Below are positions 16,883 to 25,684 of a stretch of DNA of 48,329 nucleotides, one piece after another; positions within the stretch are counted from its first letter, which is position 1, and the number at the start of each line of letters is the position of its first letter. The position numbers were made by a program, and so were the translations under genes. The stretch covers positions 1-48,329 of the forward strand of contig JAJDEI010000155.1 of the NCBI GenBank assembly GCA_029259845.1, given 5' to 3'. This DNA is from Planctomycetaceae bacterium. GTDB lineage: Bacteria; Planctomycetota; Planctomycetia; Planctomycetales; Planctomycetaceae. Under the pieces are notes generated by a model. It saw only the letters and a program-made list of their open reading frames with translations, did not search any database and was not told where the DNA came from.

Positions 16883-19075
16883 ATGGGAAGTTTGACGTTC
16901 GATTGTTTTGATCCGGAACAGGCGGCGCGGTCGATTGCCGCCGCCACGGAAGTTGCGGACCGCCAGGTGCGGACCGCCATCGAGCTGTTGGAGGACGGCA
17001 ACACGTTGCCGTTCATCGCGCGGTATCGCAAGGAGGCGACCGGCGGACTGGATGAAACCGTGTTGCGGTCCATCGAGGATGCGCTGGCCCGGGCGCACGA
17101 TTTGGCGCGACGCAAGACCACGATTCTGCGAACGATCGACGAGCAGGGAATGCTCGCTCCGGAGCTGCGGCGGCGGATCGAGCAATGCCAGGACAAGCAG
17201 GTGCTGGAGGATTTGTACCTGCCGTTCAAGCCCAAACGGCGGACGCGGGCCGCAACGGCTCGTGAGCGGGGCTTGCAGCCGTTGGCGGATGTGCTCCTGC
17301 AACAGAAGGCGCTGGGCCGGCCCCGGTCCGAGGTGGTACGGCCCTTCGTCGATCCGGAAAAGGACGTGCCGGATGAACACTCGGCGCTGCAGGGCGCGTG
17401 CGACATCGTGGCCGAGCAATGGTCTGAAGACATCCACACGCGACGTTGGTTGAACGAGCAGGCAAGCAAGTACGGCCGCGTCCGCTCGAAGCTCAAACGA
17501 GGCAAGAAAGAGGAGGCCGCCAAGTTTGAGACGTACTTCGACCACCAGGAGCCGGTGAAGCGGGTTCCTTCGCATCGCCTGTTAGCCATGAAGCGCGGCG
17601 AGGCGGACGGGCTGCTGAAAGTGGGAATCGCACTGGATGACGACGACGTGCTTCGCAAGCTCAAACAGCGTTTGGTCTCCAGCAGCCAGTTCGAGTTCCA
17701 CCAGGAGATGCTGAAGACGGCCGAGGACTGCTACCAACGCCTGCTGCTGCCGGCGACCGAGTCGGCCATTCTTCAAGAACTCAAGGAACGCGCGGACGAG
17801 GAAGCGATCCTCGTTTTCGTCCAAAACATCCGCGAACTGCTGCTGGCCGCACCGGCCGGCCCGCGCGTCACCATGGGCATCGACCCGGGGTTTCGCACGG
17901 GATGCAAGGTCGCTGTGGTCGACAGCACGGGCAAGTTCCTGGAGAGCTGCACCATCTTCCCCACGCCGCCCCGCAGCGACATCGCCGCCGCAACAGCGAC
18001 GCTACGGGACCTGATCGACCGCCACGAGGTCCAACTCATCGCCATCGGCAACGGCACGGCCTCCCGAGAGACGGATGCGTTCGTCAGCCAACTGCTGCAG
18101 GAATTGGACATGGCGAACGGTCGCGGCGCTGCACCCGTCAAGGTGATGGTCAGCGAGTCGGGAGCGTCGATTTATTCCGCGAGTGAACTGGCTGCCCGCG
18201 AGTACCCCGACCTGGACCTCACCGTCCGGGGCGCGATCAGCATCGCCCATCGGCTCCAGGACCCGCTGGCCGAGTTGGTCAAGCTCGACCCCAAGTCGAT
18301 CGGCGTCGGCCAGTACCAGCATGACGTCAACCAGACCCAACTTCGACGCGGCCTGGAACGCGAAGTGCAGTCGTGTGTCAACGCGGTCGGCGTCGATCTC
18401 AACATGGCGAGCAGCGCGCTGCTTGCGCATATCGCGGGAGTTGGCCCCAAACTGGCCGAACGGATCGTCGAACATCGTGATGCCAACGGGCCGTTCGACT
18501 CCCGCCAGCGATTGCTCGACGTGCCCAAACTGGGCCGCAAGGCGTTTGAACAGGCCGCCGGGTTCCTGCGGATTCGTGACGGGCGACAGCCGCTGGATAA
18601 TTCGGCCGTCCACCCGGAGAGCTATCGCGTGGTCAAGAAGATGGCGGCCCAACTGGAGGTTACCACCGGCCAATTGGTGGGCAATGCGAATTTGGCAGCC
18701 AAGCTCAACGCCCGGGACTTCGTCGATGAACAATGCGGCCTGCCGACGGTCGAAGACATCCTCGCGGAACTGGCCAAGCCGGGCCGCGATCCGCGCAGCG
18801 ACTTCAAAGTGGCCCGCTTCGCCGAGGGCGTCAACGATCTGCAGGACCTGACGGCGGGGATGGTTCTGGAAGGAGTGGTCACCAACGTCACCAAGTTCGG
18901 TGCGTTCGTCGATGTGGGCGTGCATCAGGACGGGCTGGTCCACATCTCGGAACTGGCCAACGAGTACGTGCAGTCCCCCAGCGATGTCGTCTCCGTCGGC
19001 GACGTGTTGCAGGTCAAAGTGCTGGAGGTCGACCAGCCGCGACGCCGCATCGCCCTCTCCCGAAAACAGGCGTGA
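16883..19075 (+). CDS. tex: Tex family protein (YqgF-like domain, HhH, C-terminal S1 RNA-binding domain)
   Basis: The 730-residue length is usual for Tex. In order: an N-terminal helical domain with the family motif TLPFIARYRKEATGGLDE (about residues 38-55) and DLYLPFKPKRRTRA; the RNase H-like YqgF domain beginning GIDPGFRTGCKVAVVD; the family segment VMVSESGASIYSASELA; a helix-hairpin-helix part with LAHIAGVGPKLAERIV; and a C-terminal S1 domain (GMVLEGVVTNVTKFGAFVDV). Tex binds nucleic acids and is linked to transcription and RNA metabolism. It is a single gene: repeats lie on both sides, and a structured repeat begins 7 bp after its stop. Confidence 0.95.
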   Translation: MGSLTFDCFDPEQAARSIAAATEVADRQVRTAIELLEDGNTLPFIARYRKEATGGLDETVLRSIEDALARAHDLARRKTTILRTIDEQGMLAPELRRRIEQCQDKQVLEDLYLPFKPKRRTRAATARERGLQPLADVLLQQKALGRPRSEVVRPFVDPEKDVPDEHSALQGACDIVAEQWSEDIHTRRWLNEQASKYGRVRSKLKRGKKEEAAKFETYFDHQEPVKRVPSHRLLAMKRGEADGLLKVGIALDDDDVLRKLKQRLVSSSQFEFHQEMLKTAEDCYQRLLLPATESAILQELKERADEEAILVFVQNIRELLLAAPAGPRVTMGIDPGFRTGCKVAVVDSTGKFLESCTIFPTPPRSDIAAATATLRDLIDRHEVQLIAIGNGTASRETDAFVSQLLQELDMANGRGAAPVKVMVSESGASIYSASELAAREYPDLDLTVRGAISIAHRLQDPLAELVKLDPKSIGVGQYQHDVNQTQLRRGLEREVQSCVNAVGVDLNMASSALLAHIAGVGPKLAERIVEHRDANGPFDSRQRLLDVPKLGRKAFEQAAGFLRIRDGRQPLDNSAVHPESYRVVKKMAAQLEVTTGQLVGNANLAAKLNARDFVDEQCGLPTVEDILAELAKPGRDPRSDFKVARFAEGVNDLQDLTAGMVLEGVVTNVTKFGAFVDVGVHQDGLVHISELANEYVQSPSDVVSVGDVLQVKVLEVDQPRRRIALSRKQA

Positions 19076-19081
19076 CGAGGA

Positions 19082-19222
19082 GCGTGGCTGGGGCGCAATT
19101 GAAACAACGAAAACCGTCCTCGTTCCGAGAACTGGGGCCGTGGGCGCAGTCCGTTGGCTGTCCACAGCCCCAGAGTTCCGAGCAGGTGCCCGATCATCGA
19201 TTTCTGATCGCCCCACGCACCC
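19082..19222 (-). repeat. MITE-like repeat family A, copy 1 (divergent)
   Basis: This ~141-bp element starts 7 bp after the tex stop. Read on the minus strand it contains the family core (GGAACTCTGGGGCTGTGGAC) and ends related to GGGTGGCTGGGGCGAT and its inverse. It is the least conserved of the four full-length copies. The 337-bp gap from tex to the ThuA-like gene holds nothing else I can name. Confidence 0.7.
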
Positions 19223-19412
19223 TCACCACCGAGCGGACGCGCCCAGACGGGTCCAAGGTCCTCTCCGCCGCGCTCCTCGCCGAAGTAACCTGCTACACTT
19301 GGCGGTTTCGTCAGCGGCGGAAAGCCTCGGCCGTTTTCCGATGATCCTTCGTCTGAGATCATCCGGTCGCAGCGTGTTCATGCCCGTGTTCATGCCCATT
19401 GGGAAACTCATC

Positions 19413-20447
19413 ATGTGGAATCGGTGCATCCTTGTGTTGGTCGTCACGACTTCGCTGAACCTGACGGCGTCCGCGGACCCGCTGGTTTACGAAGGGGGCA
19501 CCGGCCCGGGGTCAGGAAAGCACATTGTCTTTCTGGCGGGCGATCACGAGTACCGGTCTGAGGAAACACTCCCCGCGCTGGCGCGCATTCTTGCCGTGCA
19601 TCACGGCTTCAAATGCACGGTGCTGTTTACCGTCGACCCGGAGACTGGCGAAATTGATCCGGCCAGCGACCACATGCCGGGCACGCAGATTCTGGAAACC
19701 GCCGATCTGGCGGTCGTATTCCTGCGGTTCAAGAACCTGCCGGTAGAGCAGATGCAGCCGATCGACGACTACCTCGACCGGGCCGGGCCGGTCGTCGCTC
19801 TGCGGACGGCGACGCACGCCTTCAAGATCCCGACCGATTCCCCCTTCGCCCGCTACGACTACGCGTACAAGGGGGCCAAGTACGACAACGGGTTTGGCCG
19901 GCAGGTGCTGGGCGAAAGCTGGGCCGGGCACTACGGCAAGAACCACGTGATGAGCACGCGGCTGGACGTCGTGCCGGAGGCCCGTTCCCATCCGATCCTG
20001 CGCGGCGTGACCCGGCCCTGGGTTCAGGCGGGCGGGTACTGGACCGCCCCGACCGAAGACTGCACGGTGCTGGCGCTCGCCCAACCTCTCGACGGAATGA
20101 CGTCCGACGCGCCGGCTGCCCCGGACAAGTCGCCCTGCCCCGGAGCGTGGGTTCGCCATTACTCGGGCACCAACGGTAGCACGGGGCGTGTGTTCACGAC
20201 CACCTATGGGGCGTCGGAAGACATCGTCAACCTCGATTTCCGCCGCATGCTGATCAACGCCTGCCTGTGGGCTAGTGGCGTTGAGGAGGCGATCACGCCC
20301 GACCTGAACGTCGACTTCGTCGGTGCGTTTCAGCCCGCGACGTTTCGGTTCGGCGGACATCGCCGCGGCGTGAGGCCGGCGGATCTGGCGGACCTCAACT
20401 CACCCATCATGTCCACGACGAAACCGATCGTGGCACCGCCGAAGTAG
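19413..20447 (+). CDS. ThuA-like domain secreted protein
   Basis: The product is 344 residues from ATG 19413, which begins a good signal peptide (MWNRCILVLVVTTSLNLTAS, cleavage near ASA). The mature protein shows the ThuA pattern: HIVFLAGDHEYRSEETLPAL at the first strand, ADLAVVFLRFKNLP, a GPVVALRTATHAF segment, and later HPILRGV with RVFTTTYGASEDI. ThuA-like proteins have a class I glutamine-amidotransferase-like fold and are linked to trehalose or other sugar use; in planctomycetes they are commonly secreted and found with DUF1080 proteins, as here with the convergent gene at 20601-21230. The catalytic activity is not established. In-frame upstream ATGs (19380, 19392) would lengthen the leader without improving it. 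Confidence 0.85.
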   Translation: MWNRCILVLVVTTSLNLTASADPLVYEGGTGPGSGKHIVFLAGDHEYRSEETLPALARILAVHHGFKCTVLFTVDPETGEIDPASDHMPGTQILETADLAVVFLRFKNLPVEQMQPIDDYLDRAGPVVALRTATHAFKIPTDSPFARYDYAYKGAKYDNGFGRQVLGESWAGHYGKNHVMSTRLDVVPEARSHPILRGVTRPWVQAGGYWTAPTEDCTVLALAQPLDGMTSDAPAAPDKSPCPGAWVRHYSGTNGSTGRVFTTTYGASEDIVNLDFRRMLINACLWASGVEEAITPDLNVDFVGAFQPATFRFGGHRRGVRPADLADLNSPIMSTTKPIVAPPK

Positions 20448-20600
20448 CAAACGAACCAAATGGAATCCGGATTCCGAAATCGCAATTCGCCGCCGAGCTT
20501 GCTCGCCGCGCAGCCGCCAGGATGCGTTCGACGCGCGCGGAGCAAGCTCCGCTGCTAATATCGGTTTTGGGGATACAGTTCGCGGACGGACCGCTCGCGT

Positions 20601-21230
20601 TCAGTCGAGCTTTTTGACGCGGATGTTCTTGAAGGAGACGGTGCTGCCGGGATCGTGAGCCTGCAAGCAAAACGTCCCTTCGCTGAGATAGCGTTGGTAG
20701 TCTTCCGGATCAAACGGCTTGAGCGGGCGCTGGTGGTAGTCGACCACGATGATATCGTCCAGTTCGACGCGAATATGGTCGTCTTTAACGGTGATTGTCT
20801 GGGTCCACCACTGGCCATCGTCAATGTACTTCTGCATGACGTTGACGACGCTCCACAAGCTGCCGCTGCGAATGGGATCGCCGTGCGAGTTGTTGACCTG
20901 AGACTCGTAGCCTTGTTTGGGCCAGCCGCCTTCCTGGTACTTCGTATGGAAGTAGATGCCGCTGTTGCTGTTCGGTTCGGTCTTGCAGTCGACCTTGAGG
21001 ACGAAGTTCTTAAAGGGTGCCAGATCACCCACGTAGTACAGATGGCTGCGCGGCCCGTTGGCGATGATCATGCCGTCCTTGATCGACCAGGAGTCGGGCC
21101 GTTCGCTGATCTTCCAGTTGTTGAAGGTCTTGCCGTCCCAAAGGGACACGAACCCTTCTTCAACATCGCCGGCGAACAGCGTGGATGTCAGACAGAACGT
21201 CAGCAGCAGAGCAGTCGAACGAAGCAGCAT
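20601..21230 (-). CDS. DUF1080 (3-keto-disaccharide hydrolase-like) secreted protein
   Basis: The product is 209 residues from the ATG at 21230, preceded by GAGGTG; the open frame reaches 21302. It has a signal peptide (MLLRSTALLLTFCLTSTLFA) and a single concanavalin-like jelly-roll domain of the DUF1080 type. Landmarks are EGFVSLWDGKTFNNWK at the domain start, SWSIKDGMIIANG, NSGIYFHTKYQ, GYESQVNNSHGDP, and GTFCLQAHDPGSTVSFKNI at the end. Members of the family hydrolyse 3-keto-glycosides or bind sugars. It converges with the ThuA-like gene with a 153-bp gap, a pairing that suggests a role in extracytoplasmic sugar processing. Confidence 0.92.
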   Translation of the reverse strand: MLLRSTALLLTFCLTSTLFAGDVEEGFVSLWDGKTFNNWKISERPDSWSIKDGMIIANGPRSHLYYVGDLAPFKNFVLKVDCKTEPNSNSGIYFHTKYQEGGWPKQGYESQVNNSHGDPIRSGSLWSVVNVMQKYIDDGQWWTQTITVKDDHIRVELDDIIVVDYHQRPLKPFDPEDYQRYLSEGTFCLQAHDPGSTVSFKNIRVKKLD

Positions 21231-21375
21231 CAGGGCACCTCTTGAAGTCGTCATCGGGAAATTCGCAGCAATCGCCGCGATGGGGCGATCGAATTCCATC
21301 ATAGCGCAGTCTCACGCCGCTCGCCAGCAACGAAGCGGGGGGTGATGAGAGCCGGGTGCATCCGCTCTCTGGTGG

Positions 21376-21516
21376 GGGTGGCTGGGGCGATCTGAAATCG
21401 ATGAATGGTAGACGGATTGGAACTCTGGGGCTGTGGACGGCGAACGAACCGCGTCACGGCCCCAGTCTTCGGTCGGCGGACACGTTTCCGTCGCTTCGAC
21501 AGCACTCCAGACACCC
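21376..21516 (+). repeat. MITE-like repeat family A, copy 2
   Basis: This 141-bp element begins GGGTGGCTGGGGCGATCTGA and ends CACTCCAGACACCC, a worn inverse of the start. The interior carries the family palindrome around GGAACTCTGGGGCTGTGGAC and CACGGCCCCAG. It is preceded by GGTGCATCCGCT, also seen before copy 4. The rest of the 536-bp gap (21231-21766) shows no gene. Confidence 0.8.
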
Positions 21517-21766
21517 TGCCGCTTGGAGTCCGTCACCCCACGGTCCGATGCGAACGACCCCGCAATCGTCCGACGGCAAAGCCGGCGGCCTGGGACGCCG
21601 GCATGGGGCGACGGATACCGCCGGCGGCAGACCCTGATGGCCGGGATGTCGGAATGCCGGTCCCCCACTCTCTGTTGGCGGGAATTCGTGCAGACGGTCC
21701 CGCACCAAACCGATAAATAATGAAGACAGGCGAACCGGATCTTTCGTGTTGACCGGCAGAGCAGGC

Positions 21767-22195
21767 ATGACCAATCGCATCCCTCACAATCTGACAGCCA
21801 TCGCCGTGCTGTTGCACGCTGTGCTGGGATGCTGCTCGCACGCCTGTGAGTATCGATACGCAGACGGCATGCCGCATAGAACAGCCATTGGCGATGCTTG
21901 CGCGGGACGACATTGTCATCACGGCCAGCTCGCTGATCGTGGGCAATCACAGCAGCACGACGGCCATGACCAGCAGGGCGATCACGAACCCTGCCATGAG
22001 CAACGCTGCCATTTCTTTTCGACCGCCGAGACCGATCTGAAGCTCGATTTCTCGCCGGCGATGTGCCTGCCGATTCCCGGCGATGCCATCGGTTCGTTGG
22101 CCCCGTCTGGCGACATCGCCAGGGGCAACAATTGGCGAGACCGAAACTCTCCCGGTGAGTCCCTGCGCACACAGACGCAGGTGCGGCTCCTGTAA
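21767..22195 (+). CDS. His/Cys-rich secreted or membrane-anchored small protein, probable metal binder
   Basis: This 142-residue product has an N-terminal hydrophobic stretch (LTAIAVLLHAVLGCCSHACE) and then a His/Cys/Asp-rich region (CAGRHCHHGQ, QQHDGHDQQGDHEPCHEQRC). The rest is less biased. I recall proteins of this plan (MxxxLHNLTAIALLLHxVLGCC followed by His-rich tracts) next to metal-efflux genes in planctomycetes, but no family name applies. Metal binding (Cu, Zn, Ni or Hg) is inferred from composition. It precedes a thioredoxin-fold protein with a Cys cluster and an ABC transporter with Cys-Cys pairs, all in the same direction, although a 432-bp gap follows it. The start at ATG 21767 puts the leader at the N-terminus. 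Confidence 0.55.
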   Translation: MTNRIPHNLTAIAVLLHAVLGCCSHACEYRYADGMPHRTAIGDACAGRHCHHGQLADRGQSQQHDGHDQQGDHEPCHEQRCHFFSTAETDLKLDFSPAMCLPIPGDAIGSLAPSGDIARGNNWRDRNSPGESLRTQTQVRLL

Positions 22196-22627
22196 AAGTG
22201 CGCGGGCGAAGTTCGTCGCCCGAGACGGATGCGCGTCGAGCGGTGTCTCGCTCCCCGATGCATGCCGGCCGTTTGGCAACAACAGACGCGCTCCGTGAGT
22301 CCGGATGATTCCGCCGCGAGAGGACGAGCGCCGAAGCTTGCAGAGGGGGGCACGCCAACGGCGCTGTTTCTGCCGAACCAGCCCTGCAGAGCCGCCGGCC
22401 TTTCTGGCGGTTCCTGCCGACTCGAAGCCCCTGTTGACGGCCAACGGCAACTCGGATCGCGATGAAATCTTCCCCGACCACATTCCCATACCCCTGTAAC
22501 GCCAGCCACACAGAGCCCGCGTCGAGTGGTTGACGCGGAGTACCAAAGACTGCCTGTCCCAGCCCGTTTGCCGAGTGGGCTGTGGTTGGACATAACCTTT
22601 CTCGGCACTGAAAAGGACTTCAGACCC
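22196..22627 (+). other. Intergenic region upstream of the thioredoxin-fold gene
   Basis: This 432-bp stretch has open frames on both strands, but none shows a plausible start, ribosome site or recognisable protein pattern. A GCCGCCGGCCTTTCTGGCGG hairpin-like word lies around 22390-22409. It may hold the promoter of the gene at 22628 or the remains of a lost gene. I cannot support a feature. Confidence 0.3.
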
Positions 22628-23413
22628 ATGACACGGACCCTCTTGGCTCACACACTCGTTTTGATGCTGGTGGCCGGATCAGTTTTCAGCGTCGCTCAGA
22701 CCGCCACCGCGGCCGATTTCAGCCCGGGACAGCAGGCCGTCGAAACCGCAGCCCGCCAGAACCAGTACGCGTTCATCATGTTCTACCGGGCCAATGATAC
22801 CGCCACACAGGGCATGCATCGGACCCTGAAGTCAGCGCTCTCGCAGCGACAGGATGCGGCGATCATTCCGGTCCAAGTCGGCGATGCGGCCGAACAGGGA
22901 TTGGTTGCGCGGTTCGACGCCAGCCGGACTCCCATGCCCGCCATCGTGGCCCTCGCGCCCAATGGGGCGGTCACCGGCGTCTTCCCGCGACGTGTCTCTT
23001 CCGCGCACCTCACTGCCGCCATCACCAGCTCCGGCCAGGCGGAATGCCTCAAGGCTCTGCAGGACAAAAAGATCGTGCTGTTGTGCGTGCAGCCGGAAGG
23101 CAACAGCCTGGTTCCCGAGGGAGTCCAGCAGTTTCAGGCGGACGAATTGTACAAAGACCGGACCGAGGTCGTAAATGTGCAGGCTAACGATCCGGCCGAG
23201 GCCCGTTTTCTCCAGCAACTCCAATTGCGGACGGACCAGCCGACGACGGTGACGGCCTTCATGGCACCGCCGGGAGTCATGCTGGGCACCTTCGATGCCA
23301 ACGTGACCCATGACGTGCTGGCGCAAAAGCTGGCCGCCGCCGGCAAGTGCTGCGACGACCCGAACTGCAAGCACCGTAAAGCCGCTCGCAAGAGCCAACC
23401 GACACGGCGCTGA
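22628..23413 (+). CDS. Secreted thioredoxin-fold protein with C-terminal Cys cluster
   Basis: The product is 261 residues from ATG 22628, with a signal peptide (LLAHTLVLMLVAGSVFSVA, cleavage near TATA). Two thioredoxin-like halves can be traced: AARQNQYAFIMFYRAND (about 41-57) to the cis-Pro motif TPMPAIVALAPNG (101-113), and DKKIVLLCVQPEG to QPTTVTAFMAPPG. There is no CxxC redox motif, so a redox role is doubtful. The C-terminus ends GKCCDDPNCKHRKA (240-252), a possible metal site. It sits 130 bp before the permease gene and is probably part of the same operon, acting as a periplasmic partner of the transporter. Confidence 0.7.
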   Translation: MTRTLLAHTLVLMLVAGSVFSVAQTATAADFSPGQQAVETAARQNQYAFIMFYRANDTATQGMHRTLKSALSQRQDAAIIPVQVGDAAEQGLVARFDASRTPMPAIVALAPNGAVTGVFPRRVSSAHLTAAITSSGQAECLKALQDKKIVLLCVQPEGNSLVPEGVQQFQADELYKDRTEVVNVQANDPAEARFLQQLQLRTDQPTTVTAFMAPPGVMLGTFDANVTHDVLAQKLAAAGKCCDDPNCKHRKAARKSQPTRR

Positions 23414-23543
23414 ACAGGACTGAGCGTCCACCCGATCCTCGCTTCGCCGGTTTCGCCCCACATTTCAAATGTGCGGCGAAACCAAGCAGGCGGCCCAACG
23501 CAACGAATTCATCACCTCCTTCAACGACCCAGGAACGGAACCC

Positions 23544-24770
23544 ATGAACCTTCGATCGCTTATCTGGAAAGAACTCTGGCAGCGGCCAACGCCCATGCTG
23601 ACCAGTCTGCTCGCCGTCACCCTCGGCGTCACGGCTCTCGTGGCCATACAGAATATCACGGTCTATTCCGAACAGAAGATCGCCGGCGAGATGGACTCGC
23701 TCGGTGCCAACGTGCTCGTCCTCCCGCCGACCGTCACCCTGCAGGACTACTACGGTGCCGACATGCACGGCCAGACGATGCCCGAAGAGTACGTCACACA
23801 GCTCGCCCTGGCCCGCATGCCCGGCGTGCAGAACCTGGCCCCCAAGCTATGTGTCGAGGCGTCGGTCGACACGATTCCCGTCACGCTGGCCGGTATCCTG
23901 CCGCGCTCCGAATTCGAAGCCAAGTCTGCCTGGCAGGGACTCAACATGCTGGCCAGCCCGGTCGGCAGCGACCGCGGTTGCTGCCCGACGGCCACGTCGG
24001 TCGGAGGCGACGACGATCCGAATTCGCTGGCGACGACACGAACGGTGCAGGATCTGGGCGACCACGAGTTGATTCTCGGCACCGACATCGCCTCACAACT
24101 TGGCGCGGACGTCGGCGACGAACTGAGCCTGCTGGGAGAAGATTTCCAAGTGCTGACCGTGCTGCCGGCGACAGGCACGATCGACGACGGGCGGCTGTTC
24201 GCGCACTTGCACACCGTGCAACGGCTGTCCGGAGCCGGTCCGGTTGTGAATGTCATCGAAATCATGGCCTGTTGTGAAGACGCCGCCGGAGATCTGATCT
24301 CTGATCTCTCCGCCGAGTTGCCCGAGACCCGCATCGTGACGATCGCTCAGGTCATCGAGACCCAGGTGGCGGTTAACGGACTGATGTCGCGGCTGTCCTG
24401 GGTGTTCTTCGGGATTCTGCTGCTCGTCGGCGGGGCGAGCATCGCCAGCGTGATGTACGCCAACGTGGCCGAGCGGCGGCAGGAAATCGGGACAATGATG
24501 GCGCTGGGTGCCAGCCGCCAGTTTGTGACGCGGATGTTCCTCGGCAAAGCGACGCTGCTCGGTGTAACCGGGGGGGCCGGCGGCTTTGTGATCGGAACGA
24601 TTCTCGCCGCCCTTCTGGGGCCGCATCTACTCGGCGTGAGCGTCGAGCCGATGCCGCAATTGTTCGCCATCGGGATCGCCACCGCGACCCTTGTGGCCGT
24701 CGCCGCCAGCTACCTGCCTGCCCGAAGAGCCGCCGGGCTCGATCCCTGCCTGGTGTTCAAGGATGCATAG
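23544..24770 (+). CDS. ABC transporter permease, MacB/FtsX (type VII) family
   Basis: The product is 408 residues from ATG 23544, with AGGAACGGA upstream. Its topology is that of MacB/FtsX permeases: a membrane helix at about 18-40 ([20 protein letters not shown]), a large extracytoplasmic domain to about 280, then three helices (285-305, 336-360 and 371-393). The coupling segment [15 protein letters not shown] (310-324) and the terminal [10 protein letters not shown] are diagnostic. Such transporters work as mechanotransmission pumps on periplasmic substrates. The extracytoplasmic domain has two vicinal cysteine pairs (Cys 146-147 and Cys 243-244), unusual and suggestive of metal or thiol chemistry. 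The ATPase gene follows after 97 bp. Confidence 0.85.
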   Translation: MNLRSLIWKELWQRPTPMLTSLLAVTLGVTALVAIQNITVYSEQKIAGEMDSLGANVLVLPPTVTLQDYYGADMHGQTMPEEYVTQLALARMPGVQNLAPKLCVEASVDTIPVTLAGILPRSEFEAKSAWQGLNMLASPVGSDRGCCPTATSVGGDDDPNSLATTRTVQDLGDHELILGTDIASQLGADVGDELSLLGEDFQVLTVLPATGTIDDGRLFAHLHTVQRLSGAGPVVNVIEIMACCEDAAGDLISDLSAELPETRIVTIAQVIETQVAVNGLMSRLSWVFFGILLLVGGASIASVMYANVAERRQEIGTMMALGASRQFVTRMFLGKATLLGVTGGAGGFVIGTILAALLGPHLLGVSVEPMPQLFAIGIATATLVAVAASYLPARRAAGLDPCLVFKDA

Positions 24771-24867
24771 AGGACAGGAACCAGGGGACTGGGGTCGGGG
24801 ATCAGTGAGCATCAAGTGTGCCACACCCTCAACCGTCAACAACACTCAAGGATGAGGAGAAACTGCC

Positions 24868-25551
24868 ATGTATCAGCTTCAATCGGTCAGCAAGACATAC
24901 GAGCGTCGTGGTCAGAGCGTGACGGCTCTGGATGAGACGAATCTGGAAATCCCGGCGGGCGATTTCGTCGCCATCGTCGGCCCCAGCGGAAGCGGCAAGA
25001 CGACGTTGCTGTCTTTGCTCGGCGGGATGCTGGCTCCGACGTCGGGGGAGATCCTGCTCGGCGGCCAGTCGCTGTACGATTTGCCGGTTGAGGAGCGGAC
25101 CATCCTCCGCCGGGACAAGATCGGCTTTGTGTTCCAATCCTTCAACCTCGTCCCCTGGCTGACGGCTTGCGAGAACGTACAGATCCCGCTGCTGCTCGCC
25201 GGCCGCTCGGGCGATCAGCAACAAGAGCGAGCTCTTGAGATGCTGGACCGCGTGGGCTTGGCAGACCGTGTCGACCACCGGCCGTCCGAACTGAGCCAGG
25301 GACAACAGCAGCGCGTGGCTTTGGCACGCACGCTCGCCAACGACCCACAGGTGATCCTCGCCGACGAACCGACCGGGAACCTCGATTCCGGAACCCGCCA
25401 ACAGGTGATGGACTATTTGACGGAGTTTCACGACGACGGACGAACGATCGTGATGGTGACTCACGACCAGGAGGCCGCCGCCTTCGCCGGGCGCACGATT
25501 CGGCTCGTCTCCGGCGTCGCCAAAGACATCGTCGTCCCGGAAGCCGCCTGA
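24868..25551 (+). CDS. ABC transporter ATP-binding protein (LolD/MacB-type)
   Basis: This 227-residue nucleotide-binding subunit is complete: Walker A GPSGSGKT (38-45), Q-loop Gln 90 in [18 protein letters not shown], a signature reading LSQGQ (142-146) rather than LSGGQ, Walker B VILADEP with Glu 167, the D-loop region TGNLDSGT and the H-loop His 199. [21 protein letters not shown] places it with the LolD/MacB/FtsE group that powers MacB-type permeases, agreeing with the gene upstream. A GAGGAGAAA ribosome site lies about 7 bases before the ATG. A hairpin terminator follows the gene. Confidence 0.93.
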   Translation: MYQLQSVSKTYERRGQSVTALDETNLEIPAGDFVAIVGPSGSGKTTLLSLLGGMLAPTSGEILLGGQSLYDLPVEERTILRRDKIGFVFQSFNLVPWLTACENVQIPLLLAGRSGDQQQERALEMLDRVGLADRVDHRPSELSQGQQQRVALARTLANDPQVILADEPTGNLDSGTRQQVMDYLTEFHDDGRTIVMVTHDQEAAAFAGRTIRLVSGVAKDIVVPEAA

Positions 25552-25595
25552 CCTCGTCCGGTCGTCGCTGCCCGGACGGCTTGTGACCCATCGAA

Positions 25596-25632
25596 AACGC
25601 CCGGCAGGTGATTGAATCACCTGCCGGGCGTT
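25596..25632. terminator. Bidirectional hairpin terminator between convergent genes
   Basis: AACGCCCGGCAGGTGATT (25596-25613) is followed after one base by its exact inverse (25615-25632). The plus-strand side continues GGTTTTGG and the minus-strand side reads TTCGAT. Position (45 bp after the ATPase stop and about 53 bp before the stop of the gene on the minus strand) and stem strength fit a shared terminator, although the T tracts are short. Confidence 0.8.
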
Positions 25633-25684
25633 GGTTTTGGTTCTCGAAGGCGGATCGCCGTCGCCTTCCGCCGCGGTGGCCCGG

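Noticed and set aside
18002..19216. 404-residue open frame on the minus strand
   Set aside because: It is antisense to tex and reads into repeat copy 1.
21355..21375. GGTGCATCCGCT before repeat copies 2 and 4 as a second attC
   Set aside because: It shares a few bases with the attC arm at 27301-27309 but has no paired opposite arm or GTT core, so it is treated as part of the repeat family flank.
21312..22511. 399-residue open frame on the minus strand
   Set aside because: It crosses repeat copy 2 and the His/Cys-rich gene with no protein character; Arg/Ser-rich shadow frame.
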